A stretch of DNA of 64,000 nucleotides from positions 27,710 to 91,709 of the forward strand of contig JAFQYM010000023.1 of the NCBI GenBank assembly GCA_017406465.1. Direction: 5' to 3'. Origin of the DNA: Kiritimatiellia bacterium (GTDB lineage Bacteria > Verrucomicrobiota > Kiritimatiellia > RFP12 > UBA1067). This document shows, in pieces, positions 45,080-53,581 of the stretch; positions within the stretch are counted from its first letter, which is position 1; each line of letters begins with the position of its first letter. A program made the translations under genes and the position numbers. The notes beneath the pieces were generated by a model, which saw only the letters and a list, made by a program, of their open reading frames with translations, did no database searches and was not told where the DNA came from.

Positions 45080-46699
45080 ATGAACCTTCCCGAGGCCATA
45101 TTGACGACAGTGGAGCGTTGCTACGCGGCGGTTGCCGGCGCAGCGCAGACGGTTCTGTCGTTCGTATGGCGTCTCCAGTCCCGGTTCTCCGCGACATTGC
45201 GCCTTTCGGTCGGAATGTGCGGCATGGCGCTTTTGCTTGTTGCCAGCGCCTCGCTTGTCTCCGGCCATTACGTCTCGCTTTGCGGCTTTGACGCAGCGCT
45301 CGTGCGCTATCTCGAGGTGGCGGGCCATCTCTCGGGAGGTGTGCGGCTGGCGTTCGTCTGTGCGGCGGTCGCGGGGCTTTGCGCCCTCACTGCGGCGCTT
45401 TTGCCGCTGAAAAAGCCGTTCGTCTTCCGCGTCGCTGAGGCCGCCTTCGCGGCGGCGACGGCTGTCGCCGCGTGTGCATTTGCGTGGATATTGCGAGTCC
45501 CTGCGATTCTCTTCGCCGCAGATCGCAAGACGTTCGACGCGATGTCGCGCAACGACCTCTGGACGTCCGCGCTCGTCTGCGCCGCCCCCGCGCTCCTCTG
45601 GATCGCGCTCCTCTTCCTCGGGCTCGTCCAGAAGTCGGTGCGGGAACGCTATGGCGTCGCTTCCGTGCGCTGGGGCGACGACATGATGCGCTCGATCAAG
45701 ACAGGCGGCCGCGACCGTCGCTGGCGTTCGTCTATCTACTGCGCGGTGACGCTTTTCCTCGCGGTTCTTTTCCTTCCGTATCTCTTCTCGCTCTGGGGAT
45801 GGGAGAAGGCGTACACGCTTCCGAAGGGCGGCGGCGAACAGGTCTTCGAGGTCGTCAAGGTCAAGCGCGAGAAGCCGAAGAAAAAACCGAAGAAGATGAC
45901 TGTCAATCCGTGGAGCCCCTACATTCTCGAGCGCATGGACATTGACGACGTCGTCACGTTGAAGGAGCTCGAGCAGGAGACGATGGACACTTACGTAGCC
46001 CAGCAGAACGCCTCGAAAGGCGGCAAGGGTAAGGGCAGCGGCGGCTGGCCGAAGGGCATGGCCGATTCCGCGATACGCTTCATACGGCTCAAGTACTCCG
46101 GTGGAGACTGGGACCAGGACATGGGTAGGGGCGCGGACTACAACCTTCTTATCAAGTTCCACGAATGGACAGGCATGAAGATCGCCCGCGAGACGGAGTT
46201 CCGCGAAATCTCCCGGCTCAAGTTCTTTCCGAAGAAGAAGGCGCCGCCGTTCGTCTTCATGACCGGCATGCGCGGCATCTCGATCTCAGACTCCGAGGCG
46301 AAGGTCCTTCGCGAATATTGCCAGCGTGAGGGCGGCATGCTCTTCATCGACAACGGCGGCGGCAGCTTCGACTCGGCCGTAAAGAACATGCTCCGCAAGG
46401 TGTTTCCGGGGATGCCGCTCGTCGACGTGCCGAACGACGACCCGATCAACCAGCGCCCCTATGCGTTCCCCGACGGCGCGCCGCCGTTCTGGCACCACGC
46501 TGGATACCGCGCGAAGGGAATACGCGACGACGGACGCTGGCTTGTCTACTACCATCCGGGCGACGTGAACGACGCTTGGAAGGATGGCCACTCGGGCGCT
46601 TCCGCGGAAGTCGCCGACCAGGCGTACAAGCTCGGCGTGAACGTCATGTTCTACGCTTTCAACCAGTACTATCGCCGACACTACGGCGACGACGAGTAG
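45080..46699 (+). CDS. Membrane protein with C-terminal DUF4159 domain
   Basis: 539 residues. Five hydrophobic helices in the first half (for example MALLLVASASLVSGHYVSL, ALLWIALLFLGLV, AVTLFLAVLFLPYLFSLWGW), a basic Lys/Pro linker (KVKREKPKKKPKKM), then DUF4159 from about 327 to the end (SAIRFIRLKYSGGDWDQDM, EGGMLFIDNGGGSFDSAVKN, LGVNVMFYAFNQYYRRH). DUF4159 proteins commonly accompany ExbD and TPR genes in the Planctomycetes-Verrucomicrobia group, and their function is unknown. Last gene of the envelope operon. Confidence 0.85.
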   Translation: MNLPEAILTTVERCYAAVAGAAQTVLSFVWRLQSRFSATLRLSVGMCGMALLLVASASLVSGHYVSLCGFDAALVRYLEVAGHLSGGVRLAFVCAAVAGLCALTAALLPLKKPFVFRVAEAAFAAATAVAACAFAWILRVPAILFAADRKTFDAMSRNDLWTSALVCAAPALLWIALLFLGLVQKSVRERYGVASVRWGDDMMRSIKTGGRDRRWRSSIYCAVTLFLAVLFLPYLFSLWGWEKAYTLPKGGGEQVFEVVKVKREKPKKKPKKMTVNPWSPYILERMDIDDVVTLKELEQETMDTYVAQQNASKGGKGKGSGGWPKGMADSAIRFIRLKYSGGDWDQDMGRGADYNLLIKFHEWTGMKIARETEFREISRLKFFPKKKAPPFVFMTGMRGISISDSEAKVLREYCQREGGMLFIDNGGGSFDSAVKNMLRKVFPGMPLVDVPNDDPINQRPYAFPDGAPPFWHHAGYRAKGIRDDGRWLVYYHPGDVNDAWKDGHSGASAEVADQAYKLGVNVMFYAFNQYYRRHYGDDE

Positions 46700-46725
46700 C
46701 CGCGCCACGGGATTTGAAGATTGCG

Positions 46726-46771
46726 TATAATCTCTTCCTGCTCGTAATGCGGCCGTGATTTTTGGTATAAT
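46726..46771 (+). promoter_or_regulatory. Promoters upstream of the GH97 gene
   Basis: TATAAT at 46726-46731 and a stronger TTTGGTATAAT with TATAAT at 46766-46771. Unlike most leading genes here, this one has a leader of about 85 bases before ATG 46863, rich in GCGAG/GAGCG words that could fold. Confidence 0.6.
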
Positions 46772-46862
46772 AGCTTAACACTTTAGCGGCAAAGCAAGTG
46801 AGCGAGGGCGAAGCCTGAGCGGAACGAGCGGCGCCGCGAGCCTGATTAACAAAGGAAAAATT

Positions 46863-48875
46863 ATGAAGATGTCTACTCTTGTTGCGCCTGCGGCGGCTTT
46901 GACACTGGCTGGCTGCCTGCTTGGTCGCACATTCAATCCCGATGTGAACTCTGCCGTCTCTCCTGACGGGAAGAACGAGATACGGCTCTATTCAAATCCC
47001 CTCGCCTATGAGGTAGTGCGCGACGGCGTTGTCGTTGTCGCCAAGACCGAGATTGGGCTCAAGATGAACGGCAAGTGTGTCAAGGAAGGCGTAGAGAAGC
47101 CCTGTGACGTGCGCCAGGTGACGCTTGACGGAGTCGCGCCGGCATCGGTCTACAAGAAGGGCAAGGTCGATCTCTCGAGGAATGAGACTTTGATTGACTT
47201 CGGCGACTTTGGCGTTCGGCTCGCCGCACGCAATGACGGCGTCGCCTACCGTTTCGAGACGAAGAAGCCTGGCATCGTCGACTGCGAGAAGGCCGATATA
47301 ACGCTTCCCAAGGGTGCTCGCTGCTGGTTTAACCGCACTAGTCGCGGCTCGCTCGGCTGTGAGGAGACGGTTCCCGAGTTTGCTGATGCGTCCGCTTTCA
47401 AGACCGATGCCGGCAAGGCGATCTATCTCCCGTTCGTCTATTCCACCGGGGTCAATGGCAAGACCGTCGCGGTCGTTGATGCCGGTCTCCACGACTATCC
47501 GATCTGGAACTTTGGCGACGTCGAGCAAACCGAGGGCGGCACGAAACTCAAGTCGCTCTTCGCGAAGTATCCGAAGACGACCGAGCGCGTCGGCGGCTGG
47601 GGCAATGAAGCTGGGCTTCAGAAGGGCGGCCGTTGGGTTAAGGTCAAGGAGACGGAGGCTTTTCTCGCCAAGGCAGATGCGCCGCGCGCGTTTCCCTGGC
47701 GCGCCTTCGCGCTCGCCGATTCTCCTTCCAAGCTTTGCGAGGCAGACATCTTCTACGCGCTCGCGACCCCTGCCGCGAAGGGCGCCGATTTCTCCTGGGT
47801 GAAGCCCGGCAAGGTCGCGTGGGACTGGTGGAACGCCTTTGACAACAAGGGCGATCCCCAGGGCTGCACGACCGAGACCTATGTCCGATTCATCGATTTC
47901 GCCGCGAAGACCGGCGTCGAATATGTCATCTTCGACGAGGGCTGGAGCGCGAAGCTCAACATTTGGGAGTATAGCCCGAAAGTCGACGTTCCCTACCTTA
48001 TCGACTACGCGAACAAGAAGGGTGTAGGCATCATCCTCTGGATGGCGTGGGCGCAGGTCTACGGCGAGGAGGAGAAGGTCGCGGAGCACTTCTCTAAGCT
48101 CGGAGCGAAGGGCTTCAAGGTCGACTTCATGGACCGCGGCGACGCCGAGGTTGCGAGCTTCCTCGAGAAGTTCGCGGCGGCGTGTGCAAAGCACAAGATG
48201 CTCGTCGACTACCATGGCGCGTATCGCCCTGTCGGGCTCCAGCGCACCTACCCCAACCTCCTCAACTACGAGGGTATCCACGGGCTTGAGCAGATGAAGT
48301 GGGGCAAGAAGGACAAGGACATGTGCTACAACGATGTCGCCTGCTTCTTCCTCCGCATGACAGCTGGTCCCATGGACTACACGCCTGCCGCGATGGACAA
48401 CTACAAGATCGGCGACTACAGGGGCAATGGCACCAACCCCGGCTCGGTCGGCACGCGCTGCCACCAGATGGCGCTCATGGCGCTCTACGAGGCGCCGCTC
48501 CAGATGCTCAGCGACTCGCCCACGAAGTACGAGAAGAACATGGAGTGCTTCGCGTTCATGGCGAAGACGCCCGTTGTCTGGGACGATACTATTGGCTTGG
48601 GCGGTTGCCCTGAATCGTTCGCGGCGGCTGCAAGGAAGGCCAAGGATGGCTCGTGGTACGCGGCTGCAATCAGCAACAAGGAATCGCGCGACTTCGCGTT
48701 CAAGACCTGTTTCCTCGGCGGTGGCGAGTGGAAGGCCGAAATCTTCCGCGATGCTGGCGATGCCGACGAGAATCCGACGAAGTATATCCATGAGACGAAG
48801 ACTGTCAAGGCAGGCGATGAGCTCTCCTTCCACATGGCTTCCGGCGGCGGCTTTGTCGTTCACTTCACAAAATAA
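46863..48875 (+). CDS. Glycoside hydrolase family 97 lipoprotein (alpha-galactosidase type likely)
   Basis: 670 residues with a lipoprotein signal (LTLAGC, Cys18), so it is probably anchored at the outer or inner membrane. N-terminal beta-sandwich (SPDGKNEIRLYSNPLAYEV), then a (beta/alpha)8 barrel with VEYVIFDEGWSA, GFKVDFMDRGDAE (Asp421 or Asp424) and LNYEGIHGLEQMKW (Glu470), and a C-terminal beta domain. In GH97, a carboxylate pair of Asp nucleophile plus Glu acid/base marks the retaining alpha-galactosidase branch, whereas inverting SusB-type glucosidases use Glu residues; the visible pattern fits the former. Shine-Dalgarno AAAGGAA. Confidence 0.88.
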   Translation: MKMSTLVAPAAALTLAGCLLGRTFNPDVNSAVSPDGKNEIRLYSNPLAYEVVRDGVVVVAKTEIGLKMNGKCVKEGVEKPCDVRQVTLDGVAPASVYKKGKVDLSRNETLIDFGDFGVRLAARNDGVAYRFETKKPGIVDCEKADITLPKGARCWFNRTSRGSLGCEETVPEFADASAFKTDAGKAIYLPFVYSTGVNGKTVAVVDAGLHDYPIWNFGDVEQTEGGTKLKSLFAKYPKTTERVGGWGNEAGLQKGGRWVKVKETEAFLAKADAPRAFPWRAFALADSPSKLCEADIFYALATPAAKGADFSWVKPGKVAWDWWNAFDNKGDPQGCTTETYVRFIDFAAKTGVEYVIFDEGWSAKLNIWEYSPKVDVPYLIDYANKKGVGIILWMAWAQVYGEEEKVAEHFSKLGAKGFKVDFMDRGDAEVASFLEKFAAACAKHKMLVDYHGAYRPVGLQRTYPNLLNYEGIHGLEQMKWGKKDKDMCYNDVACFFLRMTAGPMDYTPAAMDNYKIGDYRGNGTNPGSVGTRCHQMALMALYEAPLQMLSDSPTKYEKNMECFAFMAKTPVVWDDTIGLGGCPESFAAAARKAKDGSWYAAAISNKESRDFAFKTCFLGGGEWKAEIFRDAGDADENPTKYIHETKTVKAGDELSFHMASGGGFVVHFTK

Positions 48876-48900
48876 TCGCAGCAAGAGAGGTAGCCATGTA

Positions 48901-48943
48901 GAACATGCAGAACATGTAGAATCTCTACACGATCTGCATGTTC
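48901..48943 (+). terminator. Strong hairpin after the GH97 gene, putative terminator
   Basis: Outer stem GAACATGCAGA (48901-48911) with TCTGCATGTTC (48933-48943), 11 bp perfect; inner stem TGTAGA/TCTACA (48915-48920 / 48924-48929). T-rich sequence begins about eight bases later. It could stop transcription in either direction. Confidence 0.6.
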
Positions 48944-48951
48944 TGCACGGT

Positions 48952-48999
48952 TTAACTTTTCAACCTTTCAACTTTTTAACTTTTCAACCTTTCAACTTT
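48952..48999 (+). repeat. Perfect 24-base tandem duplication upstream of dapB
   Basis: Two identical adjacent copies of a 24-base pyrimidine-rich unit (TTAACTTTTCAACC, then TTTCAACTTT). It ends nine bases before the dapB start, so it occupies the place of promoter and leader. Confidence 0.8.
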
Positions 49000-49007
49000 T
49001 ACATCTC

Positions 49008-49739
49008 ATGAAAATTGCAATACTGGGTGCGGCTGGTCGAATGGGCAAGATGCTTTGCTCCCTCGCCGAGGGAGCGGGCTGCGAGGTTGTCGCCAAGGTC
49101 GATATCGCGGACGGATACGATCGCGAATGGCCGAAGGGCACCGAGGGCGTAGTTGACTTCTCTTTCCACGCGGCGGTTCCTGCGGCGATTTCCAAGGCCG
49201 CCGAGGAAGGGATTCCCTACGTCATCGGAACGACCGGTCTCACCGCCGACGAGCAAAAGACCGTCGATGCGGCGGCGAAGAAGATTCCCGTCGTGCAGAG
49301 CGGCAACTACTCGCTTGGCGTGAACCTGCTTCTCGAGCTCGTCAGGAAGGCCGCGGAAGTCCTTGGCCCGGAATACGACGTCGAGGTGACGGAGATGCAC
49401 CACCGCCACAAGAAGGATGCGCCGTCAGGAACAGCGCTCATGCTTGCGAAGTCCGCCGCGGCTGGCCGTGGCGCAGACTTTGACAAGGCGGCGATCTACG
49501 GGCGGCAGGGTGAGGTCGGCGAGCGGCCTCGCGGTGAGATTGCGATCCACGCGCTCCGCGGCGGATCCGTTGTGGGCGATCACACGGTCATGTTTGCGGG
49601 CGATGTAGAGCGTGTCGAGCTCACGCATCGAGCGCAGAGCCGAGAGGCATTTGCCGCGGGCGCCTTGAAGGCCGTAGTCTGGGCGGCCGGCAAGCGTCCA
49701 GGTGCCTATAACATGCGCCATGTCCTCGGCTTCGACTGA
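49008..49739 (+). CDS. dapB: 4-hydroxy-tetrahydrodipicolinate reductase DapB
   Basis: NAD(P)H-dependent reductase of the lysine/diaminopimelate pathway, supplying meso-DAP for peptidoglycan. 243 residues with nucleotide-binding GAAGRMGKM, GTTGLTADE, QSGNYSLGVN and the catalytic EMHHRHKKDAPSGTA, and the C-terminal GKRPGAYNMRHVLG. Slightly shorter than the enteric protein but complete. No other lysine gene is adjacent. Confidence 0.95.
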   Translation: MKIAILGAAGRMGKMLCSLAEGAGCEVVAKVDIADGYDREWPKGTEGVVDFSFHAAVPAAISKAAEEGIPYVIGTTGLTADEQKTVDAAAKKIPVVQSGNYSLGVNLLLELVRKAAEVLGPEYDVEVTEMHHRHKKDAPSGTALMLAKSAAAGRGADFDKAAIYGRQGEVGERPRGEIAIHALRGGSVVGDHTVMFAGDVERVELTHRAQSREAFAAGALKAVVWAAGKRPGAYNMRHVLGFD

Positions 49740-49746
49740 GATGTGG

Positions 49747-49752
49747 TATAAT
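49747..49752 (+). promoter_or_regulatory. TATAAT -10 box of plsY, leaderless start
   Basis: TGTGGTATAAT ends eight bases before ATG 49761 and begins seven bases after the dapB stop. Confidence 0.72.
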
Positions 49753-49760
49753 ATTTGCCT

Positions 49761-50429
49761 ATGCAGACCAGTATCATCGTAGCCATCTGGCTTGTCGTCG
49801 CCTATCTCGTCGGGGGGATTCCGTTTGGCTTTCTCATCGGCAAGGCGCGTGGCGTCGACGTTCGCACTGTCGGGTCGAAGAACATCGGCGCGACGAACGT
49901 CTTTCGCACGGTCGGAAAGAAGTGGGGGCTCATCGCTTTCGTCTGCGACGTTTTGAAGGGGCTCCTTCCGACGCTCGCCGCGCGGCATTTTGCCGCAGAG
50001 CCATCGTGGTTGCCGCTCTCCGTTGGCGTCATGTGCGTCGTCGGCCACATGCTTACTCCTTACATGAAGTTCAAGGGCGGGAAGGGCGTTGCGACGGCGT
50101 TTGGCATGCTTATCGGCCTTGCGCCCGCGCTCGTCGGAACGGCGTTTGCGCTCTTCGCGCTCGTCTTTGCCCTGTCGCACTACATCTCGCTCGGTAGCTG
50201 CTCTGCGGCGGCGTTTCTCATGGTCGCCGTGTGGTTCCCGATCCTCGGCACGGAGGGCTATCGCAACCTCCCGCAGTGCATTCTCGTCACCCTGATCGCG
50301 GCATTCGTCATCTTCAAGCACCGCGCCAACATCGGGCGGCTCCTTTCGGGAACCGAGAGCAAGATATACTTGTTCGGGAAACGGGGAACGTATCCCCCGA
50401 GCGAAGCGAGCCGCGCAAGCGGTCGCTAG
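49761..50429 (+). CDS. plsY: Glycerol-3-phosphate acyltransferase PlsY
   Basis: Integral membrane enzyme transferring acyl from acyl-phosphate to glycerol-3-phosphate, the first step of phospholipid synthesis. 222 residues, multi-pass, with the three PlsY motifs: GGIPFGFLIGKARG and GSKNIGATNVFR, FKGGKGVATAFG, and FKHRANIGRLLSGTE. ATG 49761 is preferred over an upstream TTG because of the promoter position. The last 15 or so residues (YPPSEASRASGR) come from repeat-like GCGAAGCGAGC sequence and extend past the usual end. Confidence 0.95.
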   Translation: MQTSIIVAIWLVVAYLVGGIPFGFLIGKARGVDVRTVGSKNIGATNVFRTVGKKWGLIAFVCDVLKGLLPTLAARHFAAEPSWLPLSVGVMCVVGHMLTPYMKFKGGKGVATAFGMLIGLAPALVGTAFALFALVFALSHYISLGSCSAAAFLMVAVWFPILGTEGYRNLPQCILVTLIAAFVIFKHRANIGRLLSGTESKIYLFGKRGTYPPSEASRASGR

Positions 50430-50501
50430 AGGGGTGGTAATGGGTAACGGGTAACGGGCCTAAGATAATTTTACGGTTGATCATACAAAGGACAGTGTAA
50501 A

Positions 50502-52223
50502 ATGGCAGCAAACAAGAAGAAGCCCTTCGTCAGAATCACGGACACGACTCTCCGCGACGCCCACCAGTCGCTGTGGGCGACGCGCATGCGCACCGACGAC
50601 ATACTCAAGATCGCCGAGACGATCGACAATGCCGGCTACTACTCCCTCGAGTGCTGGGGCGGCGCTACGTTCGACGTCTGCATGCGCTTCCTTAGGGAGA
50701 ATCCGTGGGAGCGTCTTCGCCGCATCAAGAAAGTCTGCAGGAAGACGCCGCTCCAGATGCTCCTCAGGGGCCAGAACATCCTCGGCTACAAGCACTATCC
50801 AGACGACGTCGTCGACCGCTTCGTCGCGCTTGCCTGCGAGAACGGGATGGACATCTTCCGCGTGTTCGACGCGCTCAACGACCCCCGCAACCTCGAGACG
50901 GCCATCGCGAGCGTGAAGAAGTACGGCGGCCACGCGCAGGGAACTCTCTGCTACACGACGTCTCCTGTCCACACGGTGGCAAAGTACATCGAGCTCGCCA
51001 AGCAGCAGGAGGCGATGGGGATCGATTCGCTCGCCATCAAGGACATGGCCGGCATCCTCACCCCGGGCGCCGCGCGCGAACTCGTCGCCGCGCTCAGGAA
51101 GGCGCTGCCGAAGATGCCGATCCAGATCCACTCCCACATGACGAGCGGCATGGCCGCGGCGATGTACCTCGCGGCCGCCGAGGCCGGCGCCGGCTGCTTC
51201 GACTGCGCGATTTCCACGCTCTCCTCGTTCTCCTCCCAGCCGCCGGTCGAGTCGGTCAAGGTGATTCTCGAAAGCTGCGGCTTCAAGACTGGGCTCGACA
51301 CGTCCGCGCTCACGAAGATCAACGGCTACTTCAAGGGCCTGAAGGCGAAGCGCCAGCCGGCGTCTACTGCCAAGGTCGAGCCTGTCGACGCCGGGGTTCT
51401 CGTCCACGCGATCCCTGGCGGCATGATATCGAACCTCCGCTCGCAGCTTGCCCAGCAGGATGCGCTCGATCGTCTTCCCGAGGTGCTCGAGGAGCTGCCG
51501 AAGACGCGCGCCGACTTGGGGTTCCCGCCGCTCGTCACGCCGACGTCGCAGATCGTCGGCGTGCAGTCGGTGCTCAACGTCCTCTCCGGCAAACGCTACT
51601 CGATGGTGACGGACGAGACTAAGCGGTACGCGGCTGGCTACTACGGCCGCACGCCTGCGCCCATCGCGCCGAAGCTCAGGAAGCAGCTCTGCGGCGGGCT
51701 AAAGCCGATCACCTGCCGTCCGGCTGACTTGCTGAAGCCCGGTCTCGTCAAGGCGGCGGAGGAGCTTCCGCCAAACACGATCAAGGCCGAGGAGGACATT
51801 CTCTCCTATGCGCTCTTCCCCGAAGTCGCGCTCGGCTACTTCAAGTGGCGCAAGGAGGGCGGCCCGATTCCCGCGGATGAGGAGGCTACGGCAGGAAGCG
51901 CGGAATCGGTAGGGTCCGCTCTCCGAGCGGACCGCGGGCGCCTCGGAGAGGCGCCCCTACCAAACTCCAACTCTAATCTCCAACTCACCAAGGGCACGCC
52001 CGTCCTCGCTCCGCTCAACGGCACGTTCTACAGGAGCGACGCCCCCGGAAAGAGCGAGATGGCTGGTGACGGCGCGGCGGTCAAGACGGGGCAGGCGGTC
52101 TGCGTCGTCGAGGCGATGAAGCTGTTCAACCCGATCAAGGCGCCGACGGCGGGGAAGATCACGTTCCTCGTCGAGCATGGCAAGCCCGTGACCAAGGGCC
52201 AGCCCGTCGCGTCTATCGTGTAA
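50502..52223 (+). CDS. oadA: Biotin-dependent carboxyltransferase: oxaloacetate decarboxylase alpha / pyruvate carboxylase subunit B
   Basis: 573 residues. N-terminal carboxyltransferase barrel (ITDTTLRDAHQSLWATRMRT, LLRGQNILGY, GIDSLAIKDMAGILTP, IQIHSHMTSGMA), PYC/OADA conserved domain (AIPGGMISNLRSQL, TPTSQIVGVQSVLNV), and C-terminal biotinyl domain with VEAMKLF (biotin Lys540). The linker between them (residues 469-487) is encoded by a GGTAGGG...CCCTACC element. No biotin carboxylase or sodium-pump beta/gamma subunit is adjacent, so pyruvate carboxylation versus oxaloacetate decarboxylation cannot be decided. AAAGGA lies upstream of the start. Confidence 0.92.
   Translation: MAANKKKPFVRITDTTLRDAHQSLWATRMRTDDILKIAETIDNAGYYSLECWGGATFDVCMRFLRENPWERLRRIKKVCRKTPLQMLLRGQNILGYKHYPDDVVDRFVALACENGMDIFRVFDALNDPRNLETAIASVKKYGGHAQGTLCYTTSPVHTVAKYIELAKQQEAMGIDSLAIKDMAGILTPGAARELVAALRKALPKMPIQIHSHMTSGMAAAMYLAAAEAGAGCFDCAISTLSSFSSQPPVESVKVILESCGFKTGLDTSALTKINGYFKGLKAKRQPASTAKVEPVDAGVLVHAIPGGMISNLRSQLAQQDALDRLPEVLEELPKTRADLGFPPLVTPTSQIVGVQSVLNVLSGKRYSMVTDETKRYAAGYYGRTPAPIAPKLRKQLCGGLKPITCRPADLLKPGLVKAAEELPPNTIKAEEDILSYALFPEVALGYFKWRKEGGPIPADEEATAGSAESVGSALRADRGRLGEAPLPNSNSNLQLTKGTPVLAPLNGTFYRSDAPGKSEMAGDGAAVKTGQAVCVVEAMKLFNPIKAPTAGKITFLVEHGKPVTKGQPVASIV
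51908..51961. repeat. GGTAGGG...CCCTACC palindromic element inside the carboxyltransferase gene
   Basis: 54 bases (18 codons), nearly a perfect inverted repeat overall, with each half also a hairpin: GTCCGCTCTCCGAGCGGAC and GGCGCCTCGGAGAGGCGCC. It lies in frame in the flexible linker before the biotinyl domain. Related to 2306-2367 in hsdS. Confidence 0.85.
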
Positions 52224-52262
52224 CGCCGACAGGCGGCGAGAGCCTCGATTTATGAATCTGCC

Positions 52263-53465
52263 TTAGCGCGGTTGGCGGGAGGCGCGGAATTCTGATGTTG
52301 ACTGTCCTGTCAGTCGACGGAACATCGAGCAGAGCCCCGAGGCGGAAGGGAATCCCGTTTCCTGGGCTATGACCGCAACCGACTTGTCGGTGTCGAGAAG
52401 TAGATGCTTCACGTCTTCCATGGTGCGGCGGTGAATGGCATCGAGAATCGTCCGCCCCGTCTCGGCTCTGAAGCGCTTCTCGAGATAGCTGCGCGAGGCG
52501 CCGCACGCCTTTACGACTGCCATGACGTCGAGCGTGTCCAGGCGCGCGGTGCGGATGAAGTTGACGGCGCTCGCGACGAACTTGTCGCTCGGGGTGCTTC
52601 TCTTCGTTGACGCGCGCTCTATTACGCGCACGGGCGGGCACAGGATCACCTTGTCACGACGCGGGCCGCCTTCTAGCATCCTGAGTATCAGGTGCATCGC
52701 AGTGCGCCCGAGGCGGTAGTGCTCGATCTTGATGGACGAAAGCGGAACGGGGCATGATTCGCAGAGGTCTTTCTCGTCGTCTACGCCGAGAACCGCTATG
52801 TCATCTGGGATGTGGAGGTTTGCCAAGTGGCAGAACGAGACAATCTCGCGCGCGGCGCGGTCGTTACATGCGAATACGGCGATTGGACGCGGGATCTTCT
52901 CCATCGCCTTGAGGAAATGCTCGGCGTCGGTGTGGGCCGAGGAGTTCAGCACTGGAACGCGCAGGACCTCGCCAGTGTAGCCGTGTTCGCGCAAGGTGTC
53001 GACGAAGGATTCGTAACGCCTCGAAGTCCACCATTGGTAGAACTGGTCCGACGATCCGTCTGCGTAGATGTACGACGCGAAACGACCTTGCTCGTGGAGA
53101 TAGTCCGCTGCCATTTGGCCAATGGACTCGTTGTCGACCGAGCATACGGTGATGGGTCCTCCGAAGGCCTTGCGCCAGTCCTCCACCGCTTCCTCGCCGA
53201 GAAGGACGAGCGGTATGCCTGATTTTCCGAACGCCTTTAGGAGTGCGGGCTTGCGGACGTGTGCGATTACTGCCATCGCGCTGTTCTTGCCGCTTTTCTC
53301 GATGCTGAACTTCTTCAGCAAGAGCGTCTCGTTGGAAAGTCGCACCTTTGGTAGGGCGAGTTCGCGTGCGACTGAAAGCGCGCCCGCGCGGAACTCAGAG
53401 TCGAAGATATTTGTCCCGTCCGGGAGGATGAACCAGACGTCCTTTATGTCTGCTGGCTTTTTCAT
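52263..53465 (-). CDS. XylR-like transcriptional regulator (sugar-binding plus AraC-type HTH)
   Basis: 400 residues. N-terminal periplasmic-binding-protein-like sensor domain (about 10-280; DNESIGQMAADYLHEQGRF, PIAVFACNDRAAREI, IPDDIAVLGVDDEKDLCE) and C-terminal AraC helix-turn-helix pair (about 295-395; VVKACGASRSYLEKRFRAET, VAVIAQETGFPSASGLCSMF). This architecture is that of the xylose regulator XylR. It is divergent from the esterase/glycosidase operon at 53582 with about 115 bases between, so it likely controls that operon in response to a sugar. Confidence 0.88.
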   Translation of the reverse strand: MKKPADIKDVWFILPDGTNIFDSEFRAGALSVARELALPKVRLSNETLLLKKFSIEKSGKNSAMAVIAHVRKPALLKAFGKSGIPLVLLGEEAVEDWRKAFGGPITVCSVDNESIGQMAADYLHEQGRFASYIYADGSSDQFYQWWTSRRYESFVDTLREHGYTGEVLRVPVLNSSAHTDAEHFLKAMEKIPRPIAVFACNDRAAREIVSFCHLANLHIPDDIAVLGVDDEKDLCESCPVPLSSIKIEHYRLGRTAMHLILRMLEGGPRRDKVILCPPVRVIERASTKRSTPSDKFVASAVNFIRTARLDTLDVMAVVKACGASRSYLEKRFRAETGRTILDAIHRRTMEDVKHLLLDTDKSVAVIAQETGFPSASGLCSMFRRLTGQSTSEFRASRQPR

Positions 53466-53568
53466 GACGCCTCATAGTCTACAACAGTTTTTGGCGACGC
53501 GCAACGGGTAAATCTAAATTTGAAATAAATCATAGATGAAATTGAAATCACGGTGTCGTATTTTGATA

Positions 53569-53574
53569 TATAAT
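53569..53574 (+). promoter_or_regulatory. TATAAT -10 box of the esterase operon, leaderless start
   Basis: TATAAT ends seven bases before ATG 53582. The divergent gap contains two TTGAAAT words (near 53519 and 53542) that could be part of a regulator site. Confidence 0.65.
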
Positions 53575-53581
53575 CTTGGGC

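Noticed and set aside
46772..46862. Riboswitch in the GH97 leader
   Set aside because: The leader is rich in GCGAG/GAGCG words and can fold, but no known riboswitch core or conserved element is visible.
48901..48999. Possible CRISPR-like array because of repeated short units
   Set aside because: The units are contiguous 24-base duplicates plus one hairpin, with no spacers and no cas genes in the window.
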